Below the pieces are notes generated by a model, which had not been told where the DNA came from, made no database searches, and saw only the letters and a program-made list of their open reading frames with translations. 64,000 bases of DNA from Limosilactobacillus pontis (lineage in GTDB: Bacteria; Bacillota; Bacilli; Lactobacillales; Lactobacillaceae): contig NZ_PNFV01000003.1 in assembly GCF_002940945.1 (NCBI RefSeq), positions 159,266 to 223,265 of the forward strand, read 5' to 3'. Of the stretch, positions 1 through 9,300 are shown piece by piece; position 1 is the stretch's first letter, and each line of letters begins with the position of its first letter. The position numbers and the translations under genes were made by a program.

Positions 1-581
1 ACCGCTACCAGCCGCTCGCCCTTAGGTATATCTGCAGCAGCCAGCTGCTCAAGCAGTTTAGCCCGTTTGAGGGGCTGCATCTCGATTACCTGGGTCCGTG
101 ACCGGATCGTTGGCAGGACCGCACTCTTATTGGTAGTCAGCATCAGGATGTAAACCCCCGGACCGGGTTCTTCTATGAACTTCAGGAGGCTATTGGCCGC
201 CCCGGTGGTCATCTTATCGGCATCCCGAATGATGAAAAGTTTCTGGCTACCCTCCATGGCACTCTTGGTAAACTCGGCCTTCAGATGACGTATCTCATCC
301 ACCTTGATCTGTCGACCCGTGGCAGCAGCCGTCACAATGTCCGGGTGGTTGCCGGATAAAACCCGCTGACATTCCGCGCAGGTCAGGTCTGGTTCTCCAT
401 TCTGCGGGTGCAGGCAAAAGAGTCGTAGCGCCAGCCAACGGGCAACCGCCAGCTTGCCCGATCCAGTCGGTCCCACAAACAAATAGGCATGGGCCAGTTC
501 ATGGTTATCCAGGATCCGCTTGAGCCGAGCAATAATCTGTGGCTGAAGCTCTTCAGAACGTTCTTGTGGTTCCTCAGACAA
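1..581 (-). CDS. holB: DNA polymerase III delta' subunit, 5' part only
   Basis: Clamp-loader subunit that, with DnaX (tau/gamma) and delta, loads the beta clamp during replication. About 193 N-terminal residues are visible and the gene runs off the left edge of the window. A Walker A motif GPTGSGK lies at residues 37-43, a cysteine cluster (CxxC) follows near residue 70, and the typical ANSLLKFIEEP segment is present. The start is inferred as TTG at 581, preceded by a GGGGGAT Shine-Dalgarno; no ATG fits this N-terminus. It is last of the tmk-darA-holB group, as in other Firmicutes, although yaaR, which lies between darA and holB in Bacillus subtilis, is missing here. Confidence 0.9.
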   Translation of the reverse strand, partial: MSEEPQERSEELQPQIIARLKRILDNHELAHAYLFVGPTGSGKLAVARWLALRLFCLHPQNGEPDLTCAECQRVLSGNHPDIVTAAATGRQIKVDEIRHLKAEFTKSAMEGSQKLFIIRDADKMTTGAANSLLKFIEEPGPGVYILMLTTNKSAVLPTIRSRTQVIEMQPLKRAKLLEQLAAADIPKGERLVA

Positions 582-598
582 ATTAATCCCCCGCTTAC

Positions 599-922
599 TC
601 AGAACTTGATAAAGTCGTCAACCGGCAGGACAAAGACCGTTGCTCCGCCGACCTTAACATTAACTGGAAAGGCTGAGCCTCCCTCAACATCCATGTGCAT
701 CTGCGACGTAATGTATTGTTCCCGTGACTTAGCATTCTTCTTAATGACAGTCAAGACATCCTGGACCCGATCATCTTGGATCCCAATCAGGAAGGTTGCG
801 TTTCCTTCACGCAGGAAGCCACCGGTAGTGGAGAGCTGGGTAACCTGAATATTGGCTGCTGTGAACGCCTTCCGTAGACGGCTGCTATCCTTTGCTTGAA
901 CAATGGCCACAATCATCTTCAT
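599..922 (-). CDS. darA: Cyclic di-AMP receptor, PII-like (DarA/PstA/YaaQ family)
   Basis: Small trimeric PII-like cytosolic protein of the family known to bind cyclic di-AMP. The 107 residues match the family along their length: N-terminal MKMIVAIVQ, the central TTGGFLREGNATFLIG loop and the C-terminal VGGATVFVLPVD motif. I chose ATG at 922 because GAGGTG lies at the right distance in front of it; the in-frame GTG at 931 would be part of that ribosome binding site. The ribosome binding site overlaps the tmk stop region, so translation is probably coupled to tmk. The downstream target of the family is not established in lactobacilli. Confidence 0.92.
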   Translation of the reverse strand: MKMIVAIVQAKDSSRLRKAFTAANIQVTQLSTTGGFLREGNATFLIGIQDDRVQDVLTVIKKNAKSREQYITSQMHMDVEGGSAFPVNVKVGGATVFVLPVDDFIKF

Positions 923-927
923 TATAA

Positions 928-1587
928 TCACCTCTGTATTTCATTTGCGAATAGTTCTGGGTAACGTTGATTGATTACCCGCTTAACGTCGGCAACCACC
1001 CGGTCAAGGGACTGGCTGGAATCAATCAGTTTGATCCGGTCTGGGTCGGCCTTCTGAAGTTCCAGAAAGGCATGACGAACCATATGGTGAAAGGACAGTT
1101 TTTCCTTGTCCAGGCGGTTAACCTGATTGGACCGGTGCTCGGCAATCCGGCGCAGGCCCAACTCCGATGGTACATCTAGATTAATTGTCAGGTTTGGCAA
1201 CAGGCCATCAATGGCATACTGGTTGAGTTTCCAGATAGTCTCCATCCCCAGCTGGCGACCTGCCCCTTGGTAAACCAGCGAACTATCGAGATAGCGATCA
1301 CACAAGACCACTTTGCCAGCGGCCAGTGCGGGCCGGAGCGTGGAAACAACGTGCTGACGCCGGGATGCAGCAAACAAGAGTGCCTCGGTACGGGCATCCA
1401 TATTCTTATTCTCTGGAGCAAAGAGAACCCGCCGAATCTGTTCAGCAATGGGACTGCCACCGGGTTCCCGTGTGTACAGTACCCGATTGTCCCCCAGTTG
1501 ATCGACCAAGTCAGCCTTAATTTGCTGGATCACGCTAGTCTTACCCGCACCGTCGGGCCCCTCAAAAGAGATAAACTTTCCACTCAT
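928..1587 (-). CDS. tmk: Thymidylate kinase
   Basis: Phosphorylates dTMP to dTDP for DNA synthesis. The 219-residue protein has the P-loop EGPDGAGKT near residues 9-17, the DRY-type motif (CDRYLDSSLVYQG) near residue 95 and a lid region typical of the family; length is normal. Start ATG at 1587 has AGGAAA upstream. It sits between yaaL and darA in the conserved replication block, and the darA ribosome binding site overlaps its end. Confidence 0.96.
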   Translation of the reverse strand: MSGKFISFEGPDGAGKTSVIQQIKADLVDQLGDNRVLYTREPGGSPIAEQIRRVLFAPENKNMDARTEALLFAASRRQHVVSTLRPALAAGKVVLCDRYLDSSLVYQGAGRQLGMETIWKLNQYAIDGLLPNLTINLDVPSELGLRRIAEHRSNQVNRLDKEKLSFHHMVRHAFLELQKADPDRIKLIDSSQSLDRVVADVKRVINQRYPELFANEIQR

Positions 1588-1601
1588 ACTTTGTTTCCTT
1601 T

Positions 1602-1853
1602 CTATTGGCTCACAATGCCGTGATTAAGCTGACCATGAACATGGTAGCGCCGAGCAATACGGTACAGGTACAAGTACTTCTGCTCTTGCAGGTGGGCTCG
1701 ATCCTGAAGTTCACTGCTGACGTTGGCCTCATAGACTGCCCGCTCGGTCTCCCGGGCGTGGTCCCAGCTGGCCTTAGTCTCATAGATCGTGGCCAGGAGG
1801 TGCTGGTTGCGCTGCTTTTCCACCTCATGCTTGGGTTGGCGTCTGAATAACAT
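1602..1853 (-). CDS. yaaL: DUF2508 family protein (YaaL-like)
   Basis: An 83-residue charged, helical protein with no signal peptide or membrane segment. Its position immediately after recR (3 nt gap) and its composition match the YaaL/DUF2508 family found beside recR in Firmicutes. Its function is unknown. It is probably cotranscribed with recR and tmk; no terminator is visible between them. Confidence 0.85.
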   Translation of the reverse strand: MLFRRQPKHEVEKQRNQHLLATIYETKASWDHARETERAVYEANVSSELQDRAHLQEQKYLYLYRIARRYHVHGQLNHGIVSQ

Positions 1854-1856
1854 TTC

Positions 1857-2456
1857 CTACATCTCCGTTCGTCCTTGAACCGCCTTGAACAGGGTCATCT
1901 CATCGGCATAATCGATATCAGCTCCTACCGACAGGCCATGTGCTAGACGGGTTACCTTGATCCCCGCTGGCTTGATCAGCTTAGCCAGGTAGCCCGCCGT
2001 CAGCTCCCCATCCGAGGAGGCATTAGTAGCGATAATAATTTCCTTGACCTCATCACTTTTCTGGAGCCGTTTCAACAGGCTGGTGATGTTGATATCCTCA
2101 GGCCCGGTCCCGGCAACGGGTGAGATGACCCCCTGCAGGACATGATAGAGGCCATGGTACTCATGCATCCGTTCCATCGCCATGATGTCCTGAGATTGTT
2201 CAACCACCAGAATCTTGGACCGGTCTCGGGTCTTGTCCCGGCAAATCGGACACGGGTCATCCTCCGTGATATTGCCGCAAATGCTGCAACTGTGGAGGTC
2301 CCGCTTAGCTGACAAGAGGGATTTAGCGAAGTTGGTTACATCGTCCTCCTCCATCCCCAGGGTATAGAAGGCCAAGCGGGTCGCTGTCTTCTGGCCGATT
2401 CCCGGCAGCTTGGTGTAGCTTTCGATCAGCTTGGCAAGTGGTTCTGGGTACTGCAT
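1857..2456 (-). CDS. recR: Recombination mediator protein RecR
   Basis: Acts with RecO and RecF to load RecA on gapped DNA. The 199 residues show an N-terminal helix-hairpin-helix ([14 protein letters not shown]), a four-cysteine zinc finger with Cys57, Cys60, Cys69 and Cys72, and a Toprim domain in the C-terminal half ([13 protein letters not shown] onward). Length is typical. The 3 nt gap to ebfC and yaaL on either side indicates one operon. Confidence 0.97.
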   Translation of the reverse strand: MQYPEPLAKLIESYTKLPGIGQKTATRLAFYTLGMEEDDVTNFAKSLLSAKRDLHSCSICGNITEDDPCPICRDKTRDRSKILVVEQSQDIMAMERMHEYHGLYHVLQGVISPVAGTGPEDINITSLLKRLQKSDEVKEIIIATNASSDGELTAGYLAKLIKPAGIKVTRLAHGLSVGADIDYADEMTLFKAVQGRTEM

Positions 2457-2459
2457 CGA

Positions 2460-2780
2460 TTACATCCCCATGCCACGGGTGTACTTGCCAAGTGTTTGCT
2501 GGGTGGCGTCATTGACCTTGGCCATCCCGTCGTTGATAGCAGCCACAACCAGGTCCTGGAGCATGTCGATATCGTCAGGATCAACGGCCTCCTGCTTAAT
2601 TTTCAGGTCAACCAGCTTGTTATCACCGGTAAAAGTGGCGGTCACCATGTCATCAGGGGCCTTACCGATAAACTCCTGCTTGGCCAGTTCCTCATGCTCA
2701 GCCATCATCTTCTTCTGCATTGCCTTAGCTTGTTTCATCATTTGTTGCATATTCATTCCACGCATCATTTTCTTATCCAT
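2460..2780 (-). CDS. ebfC: YbaB/EbfC family nucleoid-associated protein
   Basis: A 106-residue DNA-binding dimer of the YbaB/EbfC family, nearly always encoded between dnaX and recR. The N-terminal half is rich in Met, Gln and Lys ([17 protein letters not shown]) and forms the long helices; the central segment [12 protein letters not shown] is typical of the beta-sheet core. The start at 2780 could instead be one of the following ATG codons (MRGMNMQQ), since several Met residues lie close together. Confidence 0.93.
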   Translation of the reverse strand: MDKKMMRGMNMQQMMKQAKAMQKKMMAEHEELAKQEFIGKAPDDMVTATFTGDNKLVDLKIKQEAVDPDDIDMLQDLVVAAINDGMAKVNDATQQTLGKYTRGMGM

Positions 2781-2789
2781 CCTTTACAT

Positions 2790-4682
2790 TTAATTATCTT
2801 CTATTTTAACAATATCGTCGCCAAAAAGCTGCTTAGCTGCAGCGACGGGATCCTGGTTGTTGATCGGTTTGGGTGTTTGACTGTCCACTGGACGATCATC
2901 CTCACCATCAAGCGGCGGTTCCTCTGGCAGAGGTGGTTCCGAGTTCGACGGGGTCGGGGGCTGGGTGGCTGAGTCAGCCGTTGTTGGCTGAGACGACGCC
3001 TGACTAGCAGCCGACTCTGGCTGGGATGCGCTTGATGGCTTGCCAGCGGTCTGATTTCGGTGGTCGAGGCCATGCTCTTTGATGTAATTCTTTCTGATCT
3101 GTGGCCATTTGTCCTTTGGTACGAAAACCACCTTGTGTTCAGCCCCCATCAGCTGCTGGAGGGCCCCCTCCATCGCCGCGATCAGGTTATCATCTGTCGT
3201 GGCCTCCTGAAAGAGGAAGGCATAGTTGAAAGCAACAATTACCCCGGTAGCACTAGCCGCCACGGGCTTGGAGACGTGAAGCAGCGAACGCTGAGGAACT
3301 GTCAGGTGATTGAGCATATCCCCCCATAGATCCTGAATGTTGACCAAATCCTTACGGGTTGCCGCTCCAAGAACTGGGTAGATCTGACCCAAGTTTACCT
3401 GAACTTTACGCTGCTGGACTCGCGGTTGGGCCGGTTTCTTGGCTACGCCTCCACCATTAGCCTTGAGCTGTTGAACCGTCTTCTGAAGCTGCTGAATCTC
3501 TTGCTGAAGCTGCTTGATCGTCGTATTGGCCGCTAAATCGGGCTGCGCGGCTGACGCCTGTTGAGGTGCCGGCTGCACATTCGTCTTCCCCGTTTTATCC
3601 TTGATCTGGCAGAGTTTTACCGTCAAAACCTCCAGATAAACGTCCGGATGGGTGGTAAACCGCATCTCCTCTTGAATATCATTGAGTTCGTCAATCATTT
3701 GGTAGAGGCTAGTCGCCGCAACCGCCGTGCTTAACTCCCTAAAGTCCTCATCCTTGAGTCCGGTTGAAGCCACACTAATCAAGTCAGGAGACTCCTGATA
3801 GAGGAGAACATCTCGAATGAAGGAAATCAGGTCTTCGATAAAGCGCTGACCATCCTTTCCCTCCCCTAAGATGTCTTTCATTGTATCAAGGGCCTTGGCA
3901 CTCTCGTGGTGGGCCAGCTCTAGGAAGTACTTCTTCAGCAGCTGCTTGGTAACACTACCAGTTACTAGAAGAGCGTCGTCCAGCTTAACCTCATTGTCGC
4001 TAAAGGAAAGAACCTGATCCAGAATACTCAACGCATCCCGCATTCCCCCCTCAGCAGCGTTGGCGATCACCCACAAGGCCTTCTCCTCATAGTCGACCTT
4101 CTTCTGATCAAGGATGTACTTCATCCGATCAAAGGCATCCTGGGTACTGATCCGCCGAAAGTCGAAGCGTTGGACCCGGGAGATGATTGTCAACGGGATC
4201 TTATGCGGCTCGGTCGTCGCCAGAATAAAGATAACGTTGGCCGGTGGTTCCTCTAGGGTCTTTAACAGGGCATTGAAAGCCCCAGTGGAAAGCATGTGAA
4301 CTTCGTCGATAATATAGACCTTATAGTCGGCCTGGGTTGGCGCGTACTTAGCCTTATCACGAATGTCACGGATCTCCTCGACCCCATTGTTGGAAGCCGC
4401 ATCAATCTCAATCACATCATTAAGTTGCCCCTTGGTGATCGCTTGGCAGATCTCACATTGGTTGCAAGGCTCGCCATCCTTGGAATGGTGACAGTTAACC
4501 GCCTTGGCAAAGATCTTCGCCGCCGATGTCTTCCCCGTTCCCCGGGGACCTGCAAAGAGGTAGGCGTGACTGATCTGATTAGTAATGATTGCGTTTTTCA
4601 GGGTCTGGGTAACAATCTGTTGGCCAACCAGCTCATCAAAACGCTGGGGCCGCCAAACCCGATATAAAGCCTGGTAACTCAC
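2790..4682 (-). CDS. dnaX: DNA polymerase III subunits gamma/tau
   Basis: ATPase core of the clamp loader. The 630-residue protein has Walker A GPRGTGKT near residues 45-52, a zinc module with four cysteines shortly after it, a DEVH Walker B, and the sensor-1 region TTEPHKIPLTI. The C-terminal part from about residue 380 is a Gln-rich coiled segment and then a low-complexity Ser/Ala/Pro/Gln linker. The GTG at 4682 is chosen because AGGAAGG lies 6 nt upstream and the protein then starts MSYQALYRVWRP, as in homologues; the ATG at 4706 lies upstream of that site. No slippery heptamer was obvious, so a separate gamma form is not claimed. Confidence 0.95.
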   Translation of the reverse strand: MSYQALYRVWRPQRFDELVGQQIVTQTLKNAIITNQISHAYLFAGPRGTGKTSAAKIFAKAVNCHHSKDGEPCNQCEICQAITKGQLNDVIEIDAASNNGVEEIRDIRDKAKYAPTQADYKVYIIDEVHMLSTGAFNALLKTLEEPPANVIFILATTEPHKIPLTIISRVQRFDFRRISTQDAFDRMKYILDQKKVDYEEKALWVIANAAEGGMRDALSILDQVLSFSDNEVKLDDALLVTGSVTKQLLKKYFLELAHHESAKALDTMKDILGEGKDGQRFIEDLISFIRDVLLYQESPDLISVASTGLKDEDFRELSTAVAATSLYQMIDELNDIQEEMRFTTHPDVYLEVLTVKLCQIKDKTGKTNVQPAPQQASAAQPDLAANTTIKQLQQEIQQLQKTVQQLKANGGGVAKKPAQPRVQQRKVQVNLGQIYPVLGAATRKDLVNIQDLWGDMLNHLTVPQRSLLHVSKPVAASATGVIVAFNYAFLFQEATTDDNLIAAMEGALQQLMGAEHKVVFVPKDKWPQIRKNYIKEHGLDHRNQTAGKPSSASQPESAASQASSQPTTADSATQPPTPSNSEPPLPEEPPLDGEDDRPVDSQTPKPINNQDPVAAAKQLFGDDIVKIEDN

Positions 4683-4776
4683 GCAAACCTTCCTTTCTGA
4701 TAACAAGTGCTAATAAATATTATACAAGCTTTCCAACTTAATTTGTTATCAATCTGTTTAGCATTTCCAGAAAATT

Positions 4777-4812
4777 AAAAAGGCCCATGACGAGGGCGTC
4801 CCGTCATAGACC
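4777..4812 (-). terminator. Terminator of the SRP RNA gene
   Basis: On the minus strand an 11 bp hairpin (GGTCTATGACG paired with CGTCATGGGCC, two G-U pairs) with a 9 nt loop is followed by five T. It lies about 20 nt beyond the 3' end of the SRP RNA. Confidence 0.75.
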
Positions 4813-4832
4813 AGCGTTAATTATCAATAAAA

Positions 4833-4912
4833 CTTAGAGCACAAGCTGCATCATACTTAGTGCTGCTTCCTTCCGGACCTGACACGGTTCGTAAGCGCAA
4901 CCTTGCTCTAAG
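4833..4912 (-). ncRNA. ffs: Signal recognition particle RNA, bacterial small type
   Basis: The minus strand carries the highly conserved domain IV segment GTCAGGTCCGGAAGGAAGC, which binds Ffh. The ends pair perfectly (CTTAGAGCA with TGCTCTAAG), so 4833-4912 is the folded core; the mature 5' end may lie a few bases further out. It sits between tadA and dnaX, the usual place of the scr gene in Firmicutes. Confidence 0.93.
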
Positions 4913-4955
4913 GCCTTGCGGCAATATTTATAGTACACTACTTTGTCGCGAAATG

Positions 4956-5456
4956 CTAGCCCCTTGTCCAACGTTTTTTGCGGGACAGCTTCTTCTTCTT
5001 CCGGACCGTCCGAAAGAAGTCCTTCAACATCTGACTGCACTCTTCTCCCAGAATGCCGCTTTCAACATGTACCTGGTGGTTTAGCCGCTGATCGCCCAAC
5101 AAGTGATAAAGGCTGTCCACCGCCCCGGCCTTTGGATCCCTAGCCCCATAATAAACATTTTTGATCCGGGCATTGACGATTGCCCCGCTGCACATGATGC
5201 AGGGCTCCAGAGTAACGTAAAGGTCGCAATCCTCAAGGCGCCAGCTATTCAGAGCAGTGCAGGCCTCCATGATCGCCAGCATCTCAGCATGATAAGTGAC
5301 GTCCTGGAACCTCTCCCGCATATTGTGCCCGCTGGCAATGATCTGGCCGTTGTGGACAATTACTGCCCCGATCGGCACCTCGCCCAGCAGCTGAGCCTGG
5401 TGGGCCTCCTTAATTGCAACCCGCATGTATTTCTGATGTATTTTTTCATCTGTCAT
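4956..5456 (-). CDS. tadA: tRNA-specific adenosine deaminase TadA
   Basis: Deaminates A34 to inosine in tRNA. The 166 residues carry the zinc-binding HAE motif (His56, Glu58) and PCIMC (Cys86, Cys89). The C-terminus is rich in Lys/Arg (VRKKKKLSRKKRW). In most bacteria only tRNA-Arg(ACG) is a substrate; this window also encodes a tRNA-Leu with an AAG anticodon at 41625-41710, so this enzyme may have a second substrate (inference). Transcribed toward the SRP RNA. Confidence 0.95.
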   Translation of the reverse strand: MTDEKIHQKYMRVAIKEAHQAQLLGEVPIGAVIVHNGQIIASGHNMRERFQDVTYHAEMLAIMEACTALNSWRLEDCDLYVTLEPCIMCSGAIVNARIKNVYYGARDPKAGAVDSLYHLLGDQRLNHQVHVESGILGEECSQMLKDFFRTVRKKKKLSRKKRWTRG

Positions 5457-5573
5457 AAAATTTCTCCGTAGATTAAAATGCTTTTCACCGTTTCCAGTGT
5501 ATAATAGTTAGGTAAGTTTTATCTAGTGATAGTTATTTTAAAAAGTTTCACAAAGTTAATCGCCGTCACCATT

Positions 5574-5617
5574 ACCATATATCGTGTTTCACTGATTATG
5601 AATCACAATATATGGTA
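5574..5617 (+). promoter_or_regulatory. Paired NrdR boxes upstream of nrdHEF
   Basis: Two AT-rich near-palindromes, ACCATATATCGTGT (5574-5587) and CACAATATATGGTA (5604-5617), match the NrdR box pattern (ACACWATATATWGTGT). Their centres are 30 bp apart, about three helical turns, the usual spacing for cooperative NrdR binding. They lie just upstream of the -35 element, so repression of nrd genes when dATP is sufficient is likely. Confidence 0.8.
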
Positions 5618-5625
5618 TTTTTTGA

Positions 5626-5653
5626 TTGATTTTTTCGTATTTATCGCTATACT
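5626..5653 (+). promoter_or_regulatory. nrdHEF promoter
   Basis: TTGATT (5626-5631) and TATACT (5648-5653) are separated by 16 bp, directly downstream of the second NrdR box. A strong ribosome binding site (AAAGGAGGGATTAGG) follows before nrdH. Confidence 0.65.
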
Positions 5654-5697
5654 AGAAAACATCAAATGACGATTTTAAGTTCAAAGGAGGGATTAGG

Positions 5698-5919
5698 ATG
5701 GTAACAGTCTTTTCCAAGAATAACTGTATTCAATGCAAGATGACCAAAAAATTCTTAAAGCAGCACCAAATTGACTTTATCGAGCACAATATCGATGAGC
5801 AACCCGAATACGTTAACCAACTGAGGGCCGAGGGCTTCATGGCCACCCCGGTCGTCAAGCTTTCCAACGGTAACGCATTTTCTGGCTTCCGTCCAGACCG
5901 TCTTTCACAGTTAGCATAA
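5698..5919 (+). CDS. nrdH: Glutaredoxin-like protein NrdH
   Basis: Small thioredoxin-fold electron donor for class Ib ribonucleotide reductase. The 73 residues have the redox-active pair Cys10 and Cys13 (CIQC) and the family's C-terminal GFRPDRLSQL motif. First gene of the nrdHEF group under the paired NrdR boxes; about 100 nt separate it from nrdE with no clear terminator. Confidence 0.94.
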   Translation: MVTVFSKNNCIQCKMTKKFLKQHQIDFIEHNIDEQPEYVNQLRAEGFMATPVVKLSNGNAFSGFRPDRLSQLA

Positions 5920-6022
5920 TCGTTAACCGTCATCCCTAAGCCAAGGCAGCACAGTGAGTCCCCTCACCTTCGCCCTGGCTTATTTAGTTAAGTAAATCAA
6001 ATTAGAAAGCGAGCATTAACAC

Positions 6023-8194
6023 ATGGCACTATCTGATATCGACCTGACTAAGGTCCGCTACTTCGACCTCAACAACGAGGTCAACATCCCCCGCGACGGG
6101 CAGATCCAACTCGACAAGGACAAGGAGGCCCTGGCTGACTTCATTGAGCACAACGTTAAGCCCAATACTAAGCAATTCTCATCACTAAAAGAACGCTTTG
6201 CCTGGTTGGAAGATCACGACTACATCGAACGGGGCTTCATGGATAAGTACAGCCTGGAATTTCTGGAAAAGCTATACGACTACTTGAAGGCCCAAGATTT
6301 CCACTTCCACTCCTTCATGGCTGCCTACAAATTTTACGCCCAGTATGCGCTACGCACCAACGATAAGGAATATTATCTGGAGAATTACATCGATCGGGTC
6401 GCAATGAACGCCCTCTACCTTGCCGACGGTGATGAGGACCTGGCAATGGACCTGGCCGATGAAATCATCCATCAGCGCTACCAGCCAGCTACCCCTACCT
6501 TCCTCAATGTTGGTCGAAAGCGGCGTGGCGAGTTTATTTCCTGCTTTGCCATCCAGACAACAGATGACATGAACACCATTGGTCGAACGATCAACTCTGC
6601 TCTCCAGCTCTCCAAGATCGGTGGCGGAGTCGGCATCAACCTGTCTAACCTCCGTGAAGCCGGTGCCCCGATCAAAAAGATCAAGGGCGCGGCCAGCGGA
6701 GTCGTCCCGGTCATGAAGCTTCTTGAAGACAGTTTCTCCTACTCCAATCAGTTGGGGCAACGCCAGGGTGCTGGCGTGGTCTACCTGAGTGTTTTCCACC
6801 CCGACATCATTGAATTCCTCGGAGCCAAGAAAGAAAACGCCGACGAGAAGATCCGGTTGAAGACCCTTTCCCTGGGAGTCACCGTCCCTGATAAGTTCTA
6901 CGAGTTAGTCGAACGTGATGAGGATATGTACCTCTTCAGTCCTTACGACGTTGAGCGGGTCTATGGCGTTCCATTCTCTTATGTAGACATCACCAAAGAA
7001 TACGATAACATGGTCGCTAATGACGAGATCCACAAGAAGAAACTTAACGCTCGTGAACTCGAAGATGAAATCAGCAAACTCCAGCAGGAATCCGGCTACC
7101 CATACATTATTAACATCGATACCGTCAACCGGGCCAACCCAATTGCCGGCAAGATCGTTATGAGCAACCTCTGTTCCGAGATTGCCCAGGTCCAAGTGCC
7201 ATCCCGGGTTAACGATGACCAGACCTACACCAATCTAGGCCAGGATATTTCCTGCAACCTTGGTTCAACCAACATTGCCAACATGATGGAAAGCCCTGAC
7301 TTTGGCCGGTCCGTCCGGGCGATGGTCCGGGGTCTGACCCGAATCAGTGATGTCGAACAGATTGATACAGTTCCAACCATCAAGCACGGTAACGACCTCA
7401 CCCATGCTATCGGTCTGGGGGCCATGGGCTTGCACGGCTACCTGGCCAAGAACCACATCCAGTATGGTAGCCCGGTTGCCATTGAATTCACCGGGGTCTA
7501 CTTCATGCTACTAAACTACTGGTCTCTGGTCACTTCTAACGAGATTGCCAAGGAACGTGGTGAATCCTTCCATGATTTTGCCAAGAGTGCCTACGCCGAT
7601 GGTTCCTACTTTGACAAGTATGTTAACCGGGATTGGCATCCTCAATCCGATGTTGTCAAAGACCTCTTCGCTAACATCTTTATCCCCGGTCCTAAAGATT
7701 GGGCAACCCTCCGTGACCGGGTTATGAAGGACGGCCTTTACAACGCCTACCGTCTGGCCGTGGCGCCAAATGGTTCAACCGCCTACATCAATGATTCAAC
7801 CGCCAGTCTGACCCCGATTGTCAACCGGATTGAAGAACGTCAGGAGAAAATGATCGGCAAGATCTATTACCCGGCCCCGTACTTGTCCAACGATACAATG
7901 CCATATTACAAGTCCGCCTATGACACGGATATGCGTAAGGTTATCGATACCTACGCAGCGGCCCAGCAGCACGTTGATCAGTCAATGTCTCTAACCCTCT
8001 TCATGCGGTCCACCATCCCAGAGGGGCTCTACGATTGGAAAGATGGCCGGACCAATAAGATGACCACCCGAGACCTCAACCTCCTGCGTCACTATGCCTA
8101 TAAAAAAGGAATCAAGTCCCTTTATTACATTCGGACCTTCACTGATGACAACGACGAGATCGGCGCCAATCAGTGCGAAAGCTGCGTCATTTGA
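6023..8194 (+). CDS. nrdE: Class Ib ribonucleotide reductase, alpha subunit
   Basis: Catalytic subunit reducing ribonucleoside diphosphates. The 723 residues have the normal length of NrdE. Visible landmarks are the NLCSEIAQV and SCNLGSTNIANM segments with active-site cysteines, and the C-terminal redox pair in NQCESCVI, which is re-reduced by NrdH. It lacks the long ATP-cone found in class Ia enzymes, in line with class Ib. The ribosome binding site (GAAAGCGAG) is weaker than that of nrdH and nrdF. Confidence 0.97.
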   Translation: MALSDIDLTKVRYFDLNNEVNIPRDGQIQLDKDKEALADFIEHNVKPNTKQFSSLKERFAWLEDHDYIERGFMDKYSLEFLEKLYDYLKAQDFHFHSFMAAYKFYAQYALRTNDKEYYLENYIDRVAMNALYLADGDEDLAMDLADEIIHQRYQPATPTFLNVGRKRRGEFISCFAIQTTDDMNTIGRTINSALQLSKIGGGVGINLSNLREAGAPIKKIKGAASGVVPVMKLLEDSFSYSNQLGQRQGAGVVYLSVFHPDIIEFLGAKKENADEKIRLKTLSLGVTVPDKFYELVERDEDMYLFSPYDVERVYGVPFSYVDITKEYDNMVANDEIHKKKLNARELEDEISKLQQESGYPYIINIDTVNRANPIAGKIVMSNLCSEIAQVQVPSRVNDDQTYTNLGQDISCNLGSTNIANMMESPDFGRSVRAMVRGLTRISDVEQIDTVPTIKHGNDLTHAIGLGAMGLHGYLAKNHIQYGSPVAIEFTGVYFMLLNYWSLVTSNEIAKERGESFHDFAKSAYADGSYFDKYVNRDWHPQSDVVKDLFANIFIPGPKDWATLRDRVMKDGLYNAYRLAVAPNGSTAYINDSTASLTPIVNRIEERQEKMIGKIYYPAPYLSNDTMPYYKSAYDTDMRKVIDTYAAAQQHVDQSMSLTLFMRSTIPEGLYDWKDGRTNKMTTRDLNLLRHYAYKKGIKSLYYIRTFTDDNDEIGANQCESCVI

Positions 8195-8268
8195 TTTGCC
8201 CCTGGCCACCTGCTAAACTTAAAAACGCTAATACGATATTTGTTTAATTATGATAAAGGAGTCGCACA

Positions 8269-9291
8269 ATGAAGCTTGAACAAGAATTTAAGCCACTAAA
8301 AAAATATAAAGCGATCAATTGGAATGAGGTTTCCGACATGATCGATAAGGCGACCTGGGAGAAGCTGACCGAACAGTTCTGGCTGGATACCCGGATCCCC
8401 GTTTCCAATGACCTTGATGATTGGCGGGAACTGGACGACGACCACCGATGGACCGTTGGCCACGTCTTCGGGGGATTGACCCTCCTAGATACAGTTCAAT
8501 CCGAGGCCGGTCTGACCGCCCTTAAGCAGGATGTTAAGACCCAGCATGAAACTGCCGTCTTAAACAACATCCAATTCATGGAATCGGTCCACGCTAAGAG
8601 TTACTCCACCATCTTCTCCACCCTGAACACCCCTGATGAGATTGACGAAATCTTTGAATGGTCGGATTCTGAGGAGTATCTTCAAAACAAAGCGACTAAG
8701 ATTGCCAATATGTATCTGGATCCCGAGGAGGACCCACTGAAGAAAAAGGTTGCCAACGTCTTCTTGGAAACCTTCCTCTTCTACTCCGGCTTCTACACGC
8801 CGCTTTACTACCTCGGCCATAACAAACTGAACAACGTGGCTGAGATCATTAAACTGATCCTCCGAGACGAATCTGTTCACGGTACTTACATCGGCTACAA
8901 GTTCCAGGTCGGCATGCACGATCGAACCGAGAAACAGCAGCAGGATATGAAGGACTGGATGTACAACTTCCTCTATGACCTTTACAGTAACGAGGAAGAA
9001 TACACCAAGATCCTCTATGATCAGATTGGCTGGACCAGCGATGTTTTAACCTTTATCCGTTACAATGCCAACAAGGCCTTGATGAATCTTGGCCAGGAAC
9101 CGCTCTTCCCGGACACCGCTGCCGATGTTAACCCGGTCGTCATGAACGGAATTTCCACCTCCACCTCCAACCATGACTTCTTCAGCCAAGTTGGTAACGG
9201 CTACCGTCTCGGCGAGGTCGAAGCAATGAGCGACGATGACTACAACATCAAGGACCCCAACGCCGGTAAAGACAAGAATTCACGTGAATAA
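8269..9291 (+). CDS. nrdF: Class Ib ribonucleotide reductase, beta subunit
   Basis: Dimetal-tyrosyl radical subunit partnering NrdE. The 340 residues contain the metal-ligand helices (ESVHAKSYSTIF; RDESVHGTYIGYKF) and FLFYSGFYTPLYYLG. The C-terminal tail after about residue 300 is acidic and Ser/Asn-rich, as expected for the part that docks on NrdE. AAAGGAG precedes the ATG. No nrdI (the flavodoxin that assists manganese cofactor assembly) lies in this cluster. Confidence 0.96.
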   Translation: MKLEQEFKPLKKYKAINWNEVSDMIDKATWEKLTEQFWLDTRIPVSNDLDDWRELDDDHRWTVGHVFGGLTLLDTVQSEAGLTALKQDVKTQHETAVLNNIQFMESVHAKSYSTIFSTLNTPDEIDEIFEWSDSEEYLQNKATKIANMYLDPEEDPLKKKVANVFLETFLFYSGFYTPLYYLGHNKLNNVAEIIKLILRDESVHGTYIGYKFQVGMHDRTEKQQQDMKDWMYNFLYDLYSNEEEYTKILYDQIGWTSDVLTFIRYNANKALMNLGQEPLFPDTAADVNPVVMNGISTSTSNHDFFSQVGNGYRLGEVEAMSDDDYNIKDPNAGKDKNSRE

Positions 9292-9300
9292 CTAGACGAG

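Noticed and set aside
489..848. 119-residue plus-strand ORF
   Set aside because: Antisense to darA and the 5' end of holB, which have clear homology.
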